The notes: generated from the sequence alone by a model not told the origin. Shown: positions 8,364-18,794, numbered from the stretch's first letter. The stretch: DNA of 64,000 nucleotides from Oscillospiraceae bacterium (GCA_029225165.1 JAQXVY010000004.1:1-64000); one strand, 5' to 3'. Made by a program: numbers and translations.

Positions 8364-10265
8364 ATGGGAAGACCGAATTTCAATTTCAGAAAGGTTATGC
8401 TCGGCATTGTAGATGCGTTTATCATTGCGTTGTGCGGAGTAGTAACCAACTTTATGCTTGAGGCATTTGACTTTCAGACAGGCTTTAAAAGTGTGGTTGA
8501 AACACCATATGTTGTGGTTTCAATTATCATAAATGTAATAGTTTGTCTTGTGGCACTTTGGATTTGCGGTGCATACAACAAAACATGGCGATTTTTTAAC
8601 ATCAGGGATTACCTTGACTGCATTGTTGCAATGTTTTTCGGCGTTGCAGTAAGCACCTTGATTTTGTCCCTGCGTTACAACACATTCAACTATGTATTGC
8701 CCTACACCCTTATAAGCGGTGCTATGTCAATTATCGGCATTGTAATGTTTAGGCTTATTTTTAAAAATGCCTTTATTAAAATCAGCGACTCCGAAAGAAT
8801 GAATCAGGGCGAAAGAACCCTTATTGTGGGTGCAGGTCATGCAGGCCGTATAATCTTAAACGATATTTTTGCCGCACAAAACGACAGCGGAAATCCCTCA
8901 AAAAATCTGTTTCCCATCGGCTTTGTTGACGACGAAAGAACACTTCGCAACACAATGGTTGACACCGTTAGGGTGCTTGGCACAACCTACGATATTCCCG
9001 AAATTTGTGCAAGTGAAAACATCAGCCTGATTATTTTTGCAATTCCCTCCTGTAGCGAAGAGGACAGAACAAGAATTTTGGATTTATGCTCAAAGACTGA
9101 GTGTAAAATCAAGATTATCCCACATTTCAGTCAGCTTTTGTTTGACGGTGACGAGGGTAAGCCTCAGCTTTTAAGTCAGGTTAAGGATATAAAAATTGAG
9201 GACTTGCTTGGCAGAAAGCCCATTACCTTTGACAAAGCCTCAGTAAAAGACCTTGTTAATAACAAGGTTTGTATGGTGACAGGGGGCGGTGGCTCAATAG
9301 GCTCCGAGCTTGTTCGCCAAATTGCAAATTACTCACCAAAGCAGATAATTATTGTTGATATATATGAAAATAACGCATACGATATACAGCAGGAGCTTAT
9401 CCTTGAACACGGAAATAAATTAAATCTTGCCACAGTTATAGCCTCTGTAAGAGATTATGACAAAATGGAGCAGGTTTTTAAGGAGTATAAGCCTGAGTTG
9501 GTGTGGCATGCCGCCGCCCACAAGCATGTTCCCCTGATGGAAACAGTTCCCTGTGAGGCGGTAAAGAACAACATCTTCGGAACATACAATGTTGCAACCT
9601 TGGCTCAAAAGTATGGAGTTAAGAAGTTTGTAATGATTAGCACAGACAAGGCTGTTAACCCCACAAATGTTATGGGTGCAACCAAAAGGTGCTGTGAGAT
9701 GATAATGCAGTATATGGGTCAAAATACAACAGGTACAGAATTTGTAACAACCCGATTTGGCAATGTACTTGGAAGTAACGGTTCTGTTATCCCTCTTTTC
9801 CGCCGACAGATAGAAAGCGGAAAGCCAATTACAGTAACTCACCCAGACATTATCCGCTACTTTATGACAATTCCCGAGGCTGTATCACTGGTGCTACAGG
9901 CGGCAGGTATGGCTAAGGGCGGCGAGATTTTCGTCCTTGATATGGGTAAGCCGGTAAAGATTACCACCCTTGCGGAAAATCTTTGCAGAATGTACGGCAA
10001 GGTGCCGTATAAGGATGTTGAAATTAAATTTACAGGACTTCGCCCCGGCGAAAAGCTGTTTGAGGAGCTTCTTATGGATGAAGAGGGACTAAAGCAGACA
10101 GCTAACGAAAAGATATTTATAGGAAATCAAATTGATATTGACAAAGAAACCCTCCTTGCCAAGCTTCAAAATCTTAGGGAATGTGCCGAAGATAATGATG
10201 ACGACAGGGCAGTAGAATTGTTGGCAGACATAGTGCCAACCTTTGACCATAAACTAAACAAATAA
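8364..10265 (+). CDS. Membrane nucleotide-sugar 4,6-dehydratase/epimerase (CapD/WbpM-like)
   Basis: A 633-residue polysaccharide biosynthesis enzyme. The N-terminus holds four membrane helices. A first Rossmann region follows (VGAGHAGR, about 150-280), then the catalytic extended SDR domain with VTGGGGSIGSELV near 307. The usual YxxxK is replaced by ISTDKAVNPTNVMGATK, the Ser-Met-Lys type seen in WbpM/FlaA1 relatives. It probably makes a UDP-4-keto-6-deoxy-hexosamine for surface glycans. Start: ATG 8364 is preferred over the TTG at 8352; the upstream site is weak (GAGTGG). glmS follows after 17 bp, linking UDP-GlcNAc supply to use. Confidence 0.88.
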   Translation: MGRPNFNFRKVMLGIVDAFIIALCGVVTNFMLEAFDFQTGFKSVVETPYVVVSIIINVIVCLVALWICGAYNKTWRFFNIRDYLDCIVAMFFGVAVSTLILSLRYNTFNYVLPYTLISGAMSIIGIVMFRLIFKNAFIKISDSERMNQGERTLIVGAGHAGRIILNDIFAAQNDSGNPSKNLFPIGFVDDERTLRNTMVDTVRVLGTTYDIPEICASENISLIIFAIPSCSEEDRTRILDLCSKTECKIKIIPHFSQLLFDGDEGKPQLLSQVKDIKIEDLLGRKPITFDKASVKDLVNNKVCMVTGGGGSIGSELVRQIANYSPKQIIIVDIYENNAYDIQQELILEHGNKLNLATVIASVRDYDKMEQVFKEYKPELVWHAAAHKHVPLMETVPCEAVKNNIFGTYNVATLAQKYGVKKFVMISTDKAVNPTNVMGATKRCCEMIMQYMGQNTTGTEFVTTRFGNVLGSNGSVIPLFRRQIESGKPITVTHPDIIRYFMTIPEAVSLVLQAAGMAKGGEIFVLDMGKPVKITTLAENLCRMYGKVPYKDVEIKFTGLRPGEKLFEELLMDEEGLKQTANEKIFIGNQIDIDKETLLAKLQNLRECAEDNDDDRAVELLADIVPTFDHKLNK

Positions 10266-10282
10266 AGTATTGGAGAATTGTT

Positions 10283-12106
10283 ATGTGTGGTATTGTAGGT
10301 TATGTAGGACCGAGAGATTGCAGTGATGTACTTGTTTCAGCACTCACAAGGCTTGAATACAGGGGTTACGACTCCGCAGGTATTGCAGTTTTTGAGAACG
10401 GTAAAATAGAGGTTGCAAAGACTAAGGGCAGACTCTCAGACCTTTCTGAAAAGATGGAGAAGGAGGGCAAGCCTATGGGTCACGCAGGAATCGGTCACAC
10501 CCGTTGGGCTACTCACGGTCAGCCTTCATATGTAAATTCACACCCTCATTCGGGAAAAAGGGTGACTATTGTACATAACGGTATTATCGAAAATTATATT
10601 GAACTAAAGGAGTATTTGACTAAAAAGGGCAAGAACTTTTTGTCAGATACAGATACAGAGGTAGTGGCTCAGCTCCTTGACTTAAAGTATGACGGCGACC
10701 CTCTTGACACTATACATACGGTAATAAGAATGTTAAAGGGCTCCTTTGCCTTGGGAATAGTTTTTGCCGACTATCCCGACACAGTTTTTGCTGTTCGCAG
10801 AGAAAGTCCTTTGATTGTAGGTGTTGGAGATGATGAAAGCTTTATTGCCTCCGATGTTCCTGCAATACTCAACTACACCAAAAAATATTACCTTATGAAT
10901 CACGACGAGATTGTAAAACTCACCCACGATGGCGTTGAGTTTTTCGACAGTCATATGCTCCCCATTACAAAGGAGCTTCAGGAGGCTGACTGGGATATGG
11001 ACGCCGCTGAAAAGGGCGGTTATCCTCACTTTATGATTAAGGAAATTCACGAACAGCCTGAGGCTATCAAAAGGACTATTCTGCCGAGAATCCGTGACAA
11101 TATGCCTGACCTTTCCGAATGTGGAATTACCATAGACAGCATTAAGAACTTTAAGAATATTCACATTGTTGCCTGTGGTACTGCTATGCACGCAGGAATG
11201 GTTGGCAAATATGTTATTGAGGGTCTTGCAAGAGTGCCTGTAAATGTGGATATTGCCTCTGAATTTCGTTACAGAAATCCCCTTGTAGGCGAGGGCGACC
11301 TTGTAATTATTATTTCTCAAAGCGGAGAAACTGCCGACAGCAAGGCGGCTATGTCCCTTGCTAAGGAATACGGCGCAAAAACCCTTGCTATTGTTAACGC
11401 AAAGGGCAGTTCCATAGCAAGAGAGGCAGATATGCTGATTTACACCCATGCAGGTCCCGAAATTGCAGTTGCCTCCACTAAGGCGTATATGGTGCAGATT
11501 GCAGTTATGTACCTCTTTGCGTTCCAGCTTGCACTTGCCAAAGGAAGAATTACAGAGGACGAGTGTAAATCCCTGTTGTCCTCACTTATGGAAGTTCCTG
11601 ACAAGGTAGAGGAAACTCTTGAAAAGGTAATGGACGACTGCCAGTATGCAGGAAGCAGTCTTGTAAATGCAGACTCACTGCTGTATATCGGCAGAGGTCT
11701 TGACTATGCCCTTTCTATGGAGGGTTCATTGAAACTGAAAGAAATTTCATACATTCACAGCGAAAGCTATGCCGCAGGTGAGTTAAAGCACGGCACTATC
11801 TCACTTATCACAGAGGAAATGCCTGTTATTGCTGTGGCTACTCAAAATGCACTCTTTGAAAAAACCCTTTCAAATGTAAAAGAGGTTAGGTCAAGGGGAG
11901 CTTATGTAATCCTTGTGTGTGACGAGGAATGTCATATCGGCAGTGATGTGGCTGACCAGATTATAAGAGTACCGAAAATCCGTGAGGAGCTAATGCCGAT
12001 GCTGGCTATTGTTCCTTTACAGCTTATTGCCTACTACACATCCTTACACAGGGGTAACGATATTGACAAGCCGAGAAATCTGGCTAAGTCGGTTACAGTA
12101 GAATAA
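10283..12106 (+). CDS. glmS: Glutamine-fructose-6-phosphate aminotransferase
   Basis: Makes glucosamine-6-phosphate for peptidoglycan and other amino-sugar polymers. 607 residues, normal for GlmS. The N-terminal glutaminase starts MCGIVGYVG, with Cys2 as nucleophile after Met removal, and has the RLEYRGYDSAG segment. The two SIS isomerase domains carry SQSGETADSKAA (about 350) and GRGLDYALSMEGSLKLKE (about 472-489). The C-terminus ends LAKSVTVE as in the family. It lies 17 bp behind the capD-like gene, so there is no room for a glmS ribozyme. A strong terminator follows. Confidence 0.96.
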   Translation: MCGIVGYVGPRDCSDVLVSALTRLEYRGYDSAGIAVFENGKIEVAKTKGRLSDLSEKMEKEGKPMGHAGIGHTRWATHGQPSYVNSHPHSGKRVTIVHNGIIENYIELKEYLTKKGKNFLSDTDTEVVAQLLDLKYDGDPLDTIHTVIRMLKGSFALGIVFADYPDTVFAVRRESPLIVGVGDDESFIASDVPAILNYTKKYYLMNHDEIVKLTHDGVEFFDSHMLPITKELQEADWDMDAAEKGGYPHFMIKEIHEQPEAIKRTILPRIRDNMPDLSECGITIDSIKNFKNIHIVACGTAMHAGMVGKYVIEGLARVPVNVDIASEFRYRNPLVGEGDLVIIISQSGETADSKAAMSLAKEYGAKTLAIVNAKGSSIAREADMLIYTHAGPEIAVASTKAYMVQIAVMYLFAFQLALAKGRITEDECKSLLSSLMEVPDKVEETLEKVMDDCQYAGSSLVNADSLLYIGRGLDYALSMEGSLKLKEISYIHSESYAAGELKHGTISLITEEMPVIAVATQNALFEKTLSNVKEVRSRGAYVILVCDEECHIGSDVADQIIRVPKIREELMPMLAIVPLQLIAYYTSLHRGNDIDKPRNLAKSVTVE

Positions 12107-12116
12107 AAAATTATTA

Positions 12117-12150
12117 ATAAGTCGGGAAAACCTCCCGACTTATGCTTTTT
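12117..12150 (+). terminator. Intrinsic terminator after glmS
   Basis: Stem ATAAGTCGGG, loop AAAACC, stem TCCCGACTTAT, followed by GCTTTTT. Confidence 0.85.
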
Positions 12151-12154
12151 AATT

Positions 12155-12178
12155 GTGATTTATTCAGTGTTTCCTTAG
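12155..12178 (-). repeat. Solo end of the GGAAACACTGA element
   Basis: GTGATTTATTCAGTGTTTCC plus TTAG matches the right terminal repeat of the MITE-like element at 36369-36535 almost base for base. No partner end is visible nearby. It sits just upstream of the promoter of the FHA-FtsW gene. Confidence 0.6.
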
Positions 12179-12183
12179 TATTA

Positions 12184-12211
12184 TTGACAATTATTTTTCC
12201 TAAGGTATAAT
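12184..12211 (+). promoter_or_regulatory. Sigma-A promoter of the FHA-FtsW/PBP operon
   Basis: TTGACA, 16-bp spacer, TATAAT, 53 bp before the start codon. The spacing is one base under the optimum. Confidence 0.75.
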
Positions 12212-12263
12212 ATAGGAAAGACATAATATAGGAAACGAGATATACAGGAGAGGTGGGGAATAT

Positions 12264-14039
12264 ATGGATATACAATGGCTTCTTGACGCCGGAGTTGTGG
12301 CTGTAAGAATCCTTTTGCCCCTTTATGCTATAGTAATTATTTATTCAATATTTGCCTCAATGCACAGACACCGAAGGCAACAAAAACCACTGCTTACTTT
12401 GGAAAATATGGAAACAGGGGAGAAAATTCCCGTTCTTTTTTGGGAAAACTCCATCGGCAGAAGTCGTGGAAGTGACATAAGGGTAAACGACCCTGCTGTT
12501 TCCCGTGACCACTGTGTTCTGCTCAGAAGGCAAGAGGGCTGGATGATTACCGATGTGGGCAGTAAGTGCGGAACATATGTTAACGGAGAGAAAATCAAAA
12601 GTAATTCACCCTCAAGGAATAAGTCTTTCTTTGCAAGTATAATCAGCTCCTTTAAGGATAATTTGCAAAAGGGAATAAGGGCGGTTGACAACACCACACC
12701 TTACCGTACAAAGCTACTGATAGATGACGAAATTCAGGTTGGCTCTACCCTGTTCAGAGTTGAGCGAGGGGACGAATATGACGAGGAAGTTTGTCCTGAC
12801 AGATTTTTAAAACGAATCAGCAACAAGGCTTCTATGAAGCAGTACAAGCTGATGATTATGATAACTATTTTCCATTTTCTAATGGCGATAGAGGCGTCTT
12901 GGGACTACTACGCAAAGGACTTAAATCCATTTGTATACTGCGGTGTATTTACCGTTATAAGCTGGGGACTGTTCTTTGTTTCAACAAGAGTTATCAAAAG
13001 GACAAACTTTGAGCTTGAGGCTTTGGCGCTGTTTTTGACGGGACTTGGACTGATGCTACAGGTCAGGCAGTCGGACCGAATGGCGATAATGCAGATTGTC
13101 ACAGCCCTTGCGGGTATAATTGGATTTGTAATTATTGTAAAGCTCCTTGAAAGGCCTGACTGGGTGCAACGCTTTAGATTTTGGGGTATGATTGCCTCAA
13201 TAGCATTACTTGGCTTTAACCTTGTGTTTGGCAGCATCAAAAACGGTGCCGCCAACTGGATTACAATCGGCGGAATTTCAATTCAGCCATCTGAATTTGT
13301 AAAAATTCTCTATATTTTTGTGGGTGCAGGTACACTTGACGCAATTATGACAAGGAGAAACAAGATTGAGTTTATTGCTTTCTCCGCAATTTGCGTTGGC
13401 GAGCTTGCCCTTATGGGTGACTTTGGTACAGCCCTCATCTTCTTTGCAACATTCCTCTTTGTTGCATTTATGCGTTCAGGCGACATCAAGACGGTTCTCC
13501 TTGCCCTTGCAACTGCTGTTGGCGGCGGAGCCGTAATTCTTAAGATAAAGCCCTATGTTGCAAAGCGTTTTGAAACATGGGGACATGCCATTGAAAATTC
13601 CTCCGAGGGTGGTTTCCAACAGGCAAGGGTGCTGACATACCTTGCATCGGGAAGTCTTTTCGGTGTGGGAATAGGCAACGGATTTTTAAAGTATGTTATC
13701 GCCTCTGAAAGCGATTTGGTGTTTGGCATTGTGTGCGAAGAAATGGGCATTATCGTCGGCTTTGCACTAATTGCGGCTATACTTTGCCTTGCAATTTATT
13801 CAAGGGATATAGCAACAAGGAGCCGCAGCACATTCTACTCAATTTCCGCCTGCTGTGCAGCAGGACTGTTTATTGTGCAAATGGCTTTGAATGTTTTGGG
13901 CGCAACAGATGTTCTGCCACTTACAGGCGTTACATTCCCATTTGTATCTGCCGGAGGTTCATCAATGATTTCCTGTTGGGGACTTCTTGCATTTATCAAG
14001 GCGGCAGACGAAAGGACTTATTCTCAAAAGAGGGGATAA
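12264..14039 (+). CDS. FHA-domain FtsW/RodA/SpoVE family protein
   Basis: A 591-residue fusion of a phosphothreonine-binding FHA domain and a SEDS peptidoglycan polymerase. Layout: one N-terminal membrane helix (about 10-30); cytoplasmic FHA domain (about 44-170) with IGRSRGSD, SRDHC and GTYVNG; then about ten membrane helices. SEDS landmarks are ISIQPSEFVKI, ASESDLVFGIVCEEMG and FPFVSAGGSSM. About 45 residues are inserted in the FHA fold before its last strands (DDEIQVGSTLFRVE). Strong site GGAGAGGTGGGG before ATG. A PBP gene follows after 49 bp, the usual SEDS partner. The FHA domain suggests control by a Ser/Thr kinase (inference). Confidence 0.93.
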   Translation: MDIQWLLDAGVVAVRILLPLYAIVIIYSIFASMHRHRRQQKPLLTLENMETGEKIPVLFWENSIGRSRGSDIRVNDPAVSRDHCVLLRRQEGWMITDVGSKCGTYVNGEKIKSNSPSRNKSFFASIISSFKDNLQKGIRAVDNTTPYRTKLLIDDEIQVGSTLFRVERGDEYDEEVCPDRFLKRISNKASMKQYKLMIMITIFHFLMAIEASWDYYAKDLNPFVYCGVFTVISWGLFFVSTRVIKRTNFELEALALFLTGLGLMLQVRQSDRMAIMQIVTALAGIIGFVIIVKLLERPDWVQRFRFWGMIASIALLGFNLVFGSIKNGAANWITIGGISIQPSEFVKILYIFVGAGTLDAIMTRRNKIEFIAFSAICVGELALMGDFGTALIFFATFLFVAFMRSGDIKTVLLALATAVGGGAVILKIKPYVAKRFETWGHAIENSSEGGFQQARVLTYLASGSLFGVGIGNGFLKYVIASESDLVFGIVCEEMGIIVGFALIAAILCLAIYSRDIATRSRSTFYSISACCAAGLFIVQMALNVLGATDVLPLTGVTFPFVSAGGSSMISCWGLLAFIKAADERTYSQKRG

Positions 14040-14088
14040 CTACTCAAATTAGCCTTAAATTAGTTATGAAAAGGAGGAACTGTATCCA

Positions 14089-15522
14089 ATGAAAAGAACC
14101 TTGCGCAGAAGTGCTATGATTTTAATTGTTGTACTTCTTATAATCGGCGGTATGGGATACCTTTCCTATAACATAGTAACTGAATATAAAACATGGATGA
14201 ATATGGCCTATAACCGCCATATTTCCTCTGACGGAGGACTTACACAGGCAGGTACAATAACCGACAGAAACGGTGTTGAGCTGGCAAAGTCAGTAAACGG
14301 CGAGAGAGTCTATAACGAGGACAAAAGCGTTAGAAAAAGTATGCTCCACATTGTGGGTGACGACTCCATAAACATCGGCACATCAATCCAGTCTATGTAC
14401 AGAATGAACCTTACAGGCTACAATCCTCTGTTTGGATTGGGACTTCCCACATCACTTAAGCCAAACAGCGATATGAGGCTTACTGCTGACGCCAAGGTGT
14501 GTTCTCAGGTCTATCAAATGTTTGACGGTAGGGCAGGTGCCTGTGTCGTTTATAACTACGAAACAGGAGAAATCCTCTGTGATGTTTCAACACCTTCCTA
14601 CGACCCTAACGCACCGCCGGAAATTACAGCGGAAAATGAAGAAGAATACAGAGGCGTGTATGTGGACAACGCTGTTAGCAGCTCATACACCCCCGGCTCT
14701 ATTTTTAAGCTTGTAACCACAGCGGCGGCTCTGAAATATATTGATGATATTGAAACTCGTGAATGGTACTGCCAGGGTATTGAACGTGTTGGCGGAGATG
14801 ACGAAACCTGTGAGGTTTACTGTAACGACGGCTACGCCCACGGCAGTGAAAACCTGTCACAGGCTTTGGGGAATTCCTGCAACATAGTATTTGCCAAAAT
14901 TGCCGAGGAGCTTGGCATTGAAAAAATGACTGAGGTTGCAAACGAAATGGGCATAAACGGCTCATTTTCAATAGGTGATATTCCCCTTAAGGACGGCAAC
15001 TATGATGTAAGTGACGCCACAAAAAATCAGCTTGCTTGGTCAGGTGTGGGTCAGTATACCGACCTTGTTAACCCAATGCAGATGGCTATAATCTGTTCGG
15101 GAATAGCCAACGGCGGAAAGCCTGTTTTGCCTTACCTTATCGGCAGTGACGAAAGCATCCTTACAAAGCTTGGCATCACCACAGGCGGTGGTACAGGCTC
15201 AAGAATGATGGAAAGCGATGTTGCCGGCAAAATCGGGGAAATGATGCGTAACAATGTGGAAAACTACTACGGTGACGGAAATTTCCCTGCCGGTATGGAG
15301 GTTGCCGCAAAGACAGGAACGGGTGAAATCACAAAGTCAAGTGACGGCAGCGGAAGCGACAAGAACAACGCTTGGATTGTGGGATATTGTCAAAACGAAA
15401 AGTATCCCCTTGCATTTTCTGTTGTTGTAAATGATGTTGAGGGCTACGGCTCCCAAAACGCACAGCCTATCGCCTGTGAGGCGCTGTCTGCCTGCAAGGA
15501 ATCTATGGACAAAGCGGAATAA
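14089..15522 (+). CDS. Penicillin-binding transpeptidase (PbpA-like)
   Basis: A 477-residue class B-like PBP that crosslinks peptidoglycan outside the membrane. An N-terminal membrane anchor (about 9-28) is followed by a short N-terminal region with GTITDRNG. Active-site motifs are SxxK in YTPGSIFKLV (about 205), SxN as NSCN (about 262) and KTG in AAKTGTGEI (about 405). There is little room for the dimerisation or pedestal domains of larger class B PBPs, which resembles actinobacterial PbpA. Pairing with an FHA-linked SEDS protein is also reminiscent of the actinobacterial rodA-pbpA cluster. Start ATG is preceded by AAAAGGAGGAAC. Confidence 0.92.
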   Translation: MKRTLRRSAMILIVVLLIIGGMGYLSYNIVTEYKTWMNMAYNRHISSDGGLTQAGTITDRNGVELAKSVNGERVYNEDKSVRKSMLHIVGDDSINIGTSIQSMYRMNLTGYNPLFGLGLPTSLKPNSDMRLTADAKVCSQVYQMFDGRAGACVVYNYETGEILCDVSTPSYDPNAPPEITAENEEEYRGVYVDNAVSSSYTPGSIFKLVTTAAALKYIDDIETREWYCQGIERVGGDDETCEVYCNDGYAHGSENLSQALGNSCNIVFAKIAEELGIEKMTEVANEMGINGSFSIGDIPLKDGNYDVSDATKNQLAWSGVGQYTDLVNPMQMAIICSGIANGGKPVLPYLIGSDESILTKLGITTGGGTGSRMMESDVAGKIGEMMRNNVENYYGDGNFPAGMEVAAKTGTGEITKSSDGSGSDKNNAWIVGYCQNEKYPLAFSVVVNDVEGYGSQNAQPIACEALSACKESMDKAE

Positions 15523-15534
15523 ATCAACCCTCAT

Positions 15535-15683
15535 CTGTCATTCCGAGGGAGCAAAGCGACCGAGGAATCTTAAAGAAAAGCAGTAGTGCATAAATCCACA
15601 CTAACAGGTTAGATGAAAGTATGATTTTCCTAACAAAATGAGTGGTAGAGGCAGGGGATTCCTCGACAAGCTCGGAATGACAG
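15535..15683 (-). repeat. 150-bp dispersed repeat, copy C (reversed)
   Basis: Read on the plus strand it starts CTGTCATTCCGAGGGAGCAA and ends GACAAGCTCGGAATGACAG, the reverse of copies A and B. It lies 12 bp after the PBP stop and before that gene's terminator, so it is probably transcribed. Confidence 0.85.
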
Positions 15684-15718
15684 TGCTGTAGCTCGGAATG
15701 ATATTGTGGTAATTTTTT

Positions 15719-15762
15719 AATAAAGGGGAGGTGTTCGACATACTTCCCCTTTATTTTTTTGG
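15719..15762 (+). terminator. Intrinsic terminator of the FtsW-PBP operon
   Basis: Stem AATAAAGGGGA, loop of about 16 nt, stem TCCCCTTTATT, followed by a T run. It is separated from the PBP stop by repeat copy C. Confidence 0.75.
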
Positions 15763-15769
15763 AAACCTG

Positions 15770-15778
15770 TGTTATAAT
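15770..15778 (+). promoter_or_regulatory. Extended -10 promoter of secA
   Basis: TGTTATAAT is an extended -10 element 62 bp before the secA start. No convincing -35 is visible. Confidence 0.5.
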
Positions 15779-15842
15779 GAACATTATAATAGGAAAATAT
15801 AGGCTAATGACATTAATATAATTTGAAAAAAGGATGGTTATG

Positions 15843-18719
15843 ATGAATCTTTTAAGAAAAATGTTCGGTTCTTACAGCAAGAAAGAACTTAAAAGAGTAG
15901 AGCCAATCACTCAAAAGGTACTTGCCCTTGAGGAAAAGTACTCCGCTATGAGTGAACAGGAGCTTAAAAATCAGACAACAATTTTAAAGGAAAGACTTGC
16001 CAACGGCGAAACAACTGACGACATTTTGCCTGAGGCTTTTGCAACTTGCCGAGAGGCTTCCTGGCGTGTGCTTGGTATGAAGCACTTCCCTGTACAGGTT
16101 ACAGGTGGTATTATTCTTCATCAGGGCAGAATTGCGGAAATGAAAACAGGTGAAGGTAAAACCTTGGTGGCTACACTTCCTGCATACCTGAATGCCCTTA
16201 CAGGTGAGGGTGTGCATGTTGTTACAGTAAATGACTACCTTGCTACCCGTGACAGCGAGTGGATGGGTAAGGTGTATAAGTACCTGGGTCTTACTGTTGG
16301 TCTTATCACCCAGGAAATGGAAAATGACCAGCGTCAGGAAATGTACGCCTGTGACATTACATACGGAACAAACAACCAGCTGGGCTTTGACTACCTGAGG
16401 GATAATATGGTGGTTTACAAGGAAAACAAGGTTCAGCGTGGACACGCTTTTGCCATTGTGGACGAGGTTGACTCAATCCTTATTGACGAAGCAAGAACAC
16501 CTCTTATCATTTCAGGTCAGGGCGACAAGTCCACAGACCTTTATTCAAGGGCAGACAAGCTGGCAAAATCCCTTAAAAAGTATGTTTTCACCGAGGTTGA
16601 CGCCAAGGAGGACAAAGAGGACTTCTATGCCGAAAACGGTATCGACTACATTGTTGACGAAAAGGCAAAGACTGCAACTCTTACACAGCTTGGTGTAAAA
16701 AAGGCAGAGGAATTTTTCAACCTTGAAAACCTTACCGACCCTGAAAACCTTACAATTCAGCACCACATCAATCAGGCTATCAAGGCAAACGGTGTTATGA
16801 AGAATGAGGTTGACTACATAGTAAAAGACGGCGAAATCATCATTGTTGACGAGTTCACAGGCCGTCAGATGATAGGCAGAAGATACAACGAGGGTCTGCA
16901 TCAGGCTATTGAGGCAAAAGAGGGTGTTGAGGTTCAGAACGAGAGCAAAACCCTTGCCACAATCACATTCCAAAACTACTTCAGACTTTACAAAAAGCTT
17001 TCGGGTATGACAGGTACAGCACTTACAGAGGAACAGGAATTTCAGGAAATCTACAAGCTGGATGTTGTTGAAGTTCCAACAAACAAGCCTCTTATGCGTA
17101 AGGATTTGCCTGATGTTATCTTCCCAACAGAGATGGGCAAGTTTAACGCAATTATCGAGGATATTATCAAGTGCCACGAAAAGGGACAGCCTGTTCTTGT
17201 TGGTACAGTTTCCATTGAAAAGTCGGAAAAGCTTTCAAAAATGCTGAAAAGACGTGGAGTTAAGCACAATGTCCTCAACGCAAAGCACCACGAAAAGGAA
17301 GCGGAAATTGTTGCACAGGCAGGTAAGCTTGGGGCAGTAACAATCGCCACAAATATGGCGGGTCGTGGTACCGATATTGTACTTGGCGGTAACGCCGAGT
17401 TTATGGCTAAGAGCCAAATGAAGAAAATGAAGTTCTCCGATGAGCTTATTGCCGAGGCTGACGCACATTCCGAAACCGAGGACAAGGATATCTTGTTTGC
17501 AAGACAAACCTTTAACGAGCTCCTTGAGGAATACAAGGAGGAAATTAAGGAGGAGGCAGACAAGGTTCGTGAGGCAGGCGGTCTTTGCATTATGGGTACA
17601 GAACGCCACGAGTCCCGCCGAATCGACAATCAGCTCCGTGGTCGTTCAGGCCGTCAGGGTGACCCGGGACAGAGCCAGTTCTACCTTTCCACCGAGGACG
17701 ACCTTATGCGTCTGTTCGGCGGTGACAGAATGAAGTCAATTATGACAACATTAAAGGTATCTGACGACACACCAATCGAAAACAAGATGCTTTCAAATAT
17801 TATTGAGTCATCACAGGAAAAGGTTGAAACAAGGAACTTTGGTATCCGTAAAAATGTTCTCCAGTACGACGATGTTATGAACCGTCAGAGAGAAATTATC
17901 TACGGACAGAGGGATCAGGTGCTTGACGGTGAGGATGTTCACGACACCGTTATCAAGATGCTGAAGGATACTATTGAGGAGAATGTAAGCCTTTATGTAA
18001 ACGACTCAATTCTCCGCGAATCCTGGAACCTTTCTTCCCTGAGGGAAAGCTACAAGTGGCTTGTTCCCGACAAGGATTTCTTAAAGTTCACAGATGAAGA
18101 GCTTGACAAGCTGGACAAAAAGGATATTGTTGACATCATCACAAACAAGGCGCTTGATATGTACAAGGAAAATGAGCAAATCCTTGACGAAGAAACAATG
18201 CGTGAGATGGAGAGAGTTTATCTCCTAAAGTCAGTTGATACCCACTGGATGGATCACATTGACGCAATGGAACAATTAAAGCAGTCAATTCACCTTGCCG
18301 CATACGGTCAAAAGGACCCTGTTGTTGAATACAAGCTTGTTGGCTTTGATATGTTTGACGAGATGATTGCCACAATCCGTGAGGATACAGTTAAGCTTTG
18401 CCTCCTCCAGCCAAGGAGAATTGCAGCCTTTAAGGCACAGCAGGAGGAAATTGCCGCCCGCAGAGCAGAGGAAGAGAAAAGGGCAGCTCAGGCACATCAG
18501 GTTATCCTTGACAAGCAGAGCAACGCTCCAATGCCAAGCCCCATAAACCTTGCCCTTAAGCGTGAGCAGGTTGCAGTTCCTACAAGTGCAGGAGTGTCTG
18601 AAAACGGCGAAAAGCCAAAGAAAAAGCCAATCGTTAAAAAGCAAAAGATAGGCAGAAACGACCCATGCCCTTGCGGTTCAGGTAAAAAGTACAAAAAGTG
18701 CTGTGGAATGAACGAATAA
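15843..18719 (+). CDS. secA: Preprotein translocase ATPase SecA
   Basis: ATPase motor that pushes unfolded secretory proteins through SecYEG; important here given the many exported proteins in the window. 958 residues. Walker A is [11 protein letters not shown] and Walker B lies in [15 protein letters not shown]. Further segments are [12 protein letters not shown] and the second helicase region [11 protein letters not shown]. The C-terminal zinc-binding SEC-C motif [13 protein letters not shown] is intact. The track begins at 15834 (MVMM); the ATG at 15843 is chosen because the family starts M-x-L-L-x-K-x-F-G and AAAAGGA lies 8 bp upstream. The ATG at 15840 is nearly as good. Confidence 0.96.
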   Translation: MNLLRKMFGSYSKKELKRVEPITQKVLALEEKYSAMSEQELKNQTTILKERLANGETTDDILPEAFATCREASWRVLGMKHFPVQVTGGIILHQGRIAEMKTGEGKTLVATLPAYLNALTGEGVHVVTVNDYLATRDSEWMGKVYKYLGLTVGLITQEMENDQRQEMYACDITYGTNNQLGFDYLRDNMVVYKENKVQRGHAFAIVDEVDSILIDEARTPLIISGQGDKSTDLYSRADKLAKSLKKYVFTEVDAKEDKEDFYAENGIDYIVDEKAKTATLTQLGVKKAEEFFNLENLTDPENLTIQHHINQAIKANGVMKNEVDYIVKDGEIIIVDEFTGRQMIGRRYNEGLHQAIEAKEGVEVQNESKTLATITFQNYFRLYKKLSGMTGTALTEEQEFQEIYKLDVVEVPTNKPLMRKDLPDVIFPTEMGKFNAIIEDIIKCHEKGQPVLVGTVSIEKSEKLSKMLKRRGVKHNVLNAKHHEKEAEIVAQAGKLGAVTIATNMAGRGTDIVLGGNAEFMAKSQMKKMKFSDELIAEADAHSETEDKDILFARQTFNELLEEYKEEIKEEADKVREAGGLCIMGTERHESRRIDNQLRGRSGRQGDPGQSQFYLSTEDDLMRLFGGDRMKSIMTTLKVSDDTPIENKMLSNIIESSQEKVETRNFGIRKNVLQYDDVMNRQREIIYGQRDQVLDGEDVHDTVIKMLKDTIEENVSLYVNDSILRESWNLSSLRESYKWLVPDKDFLKFTDEELDKLDKKDIVDIITNKALDMYKENEQILDEETMREMERVYLLKSVDTHWMDHIDAMEQLKQSIHLAAYGQKDPVVEYKLVGFDMFDEMIATIREDTVKLCLLQPRRIAAFKAQQEEIAARRAEEEKRAAQAHQVILDKQSNAPMPSPINLALKREQVAVPTSAGVSENGEKPKKKPIVKKQKIGRNDPCPCGSGKKYKKCCGMNE

Positions 18720-18738
18720 TTTGCTTACAACAAAAATT

Positions 18739-18764
18739 ACCCCAAGACAATTTTGTCTTGGGGT
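18739..18764 (+). terminator. Hairpin after secA, probable terminator
   Basis: Stem ACCCCAAGAC, loop AATTTT, stem GTCTTGGGGT. The following bases (GTAATATTATTATTT) are only partly U-rich, so read-through to the small downstream gene is possible. Confidence 0.65.
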
Positions 18765-18794
18765 GTAATATTATTATTTGAAAGGTGTGTTATT

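Noticed and set aside
10266-10282. glmS ribozyme-riboswitch
   Set aside because: Only 17 bp separate the capD-like gene from glmS; there is no room for the ribozyme.
17051-17629. Long minus-strand ORFs inside secA
   Set aside because: Shadow frames of the well-supported secA gene.
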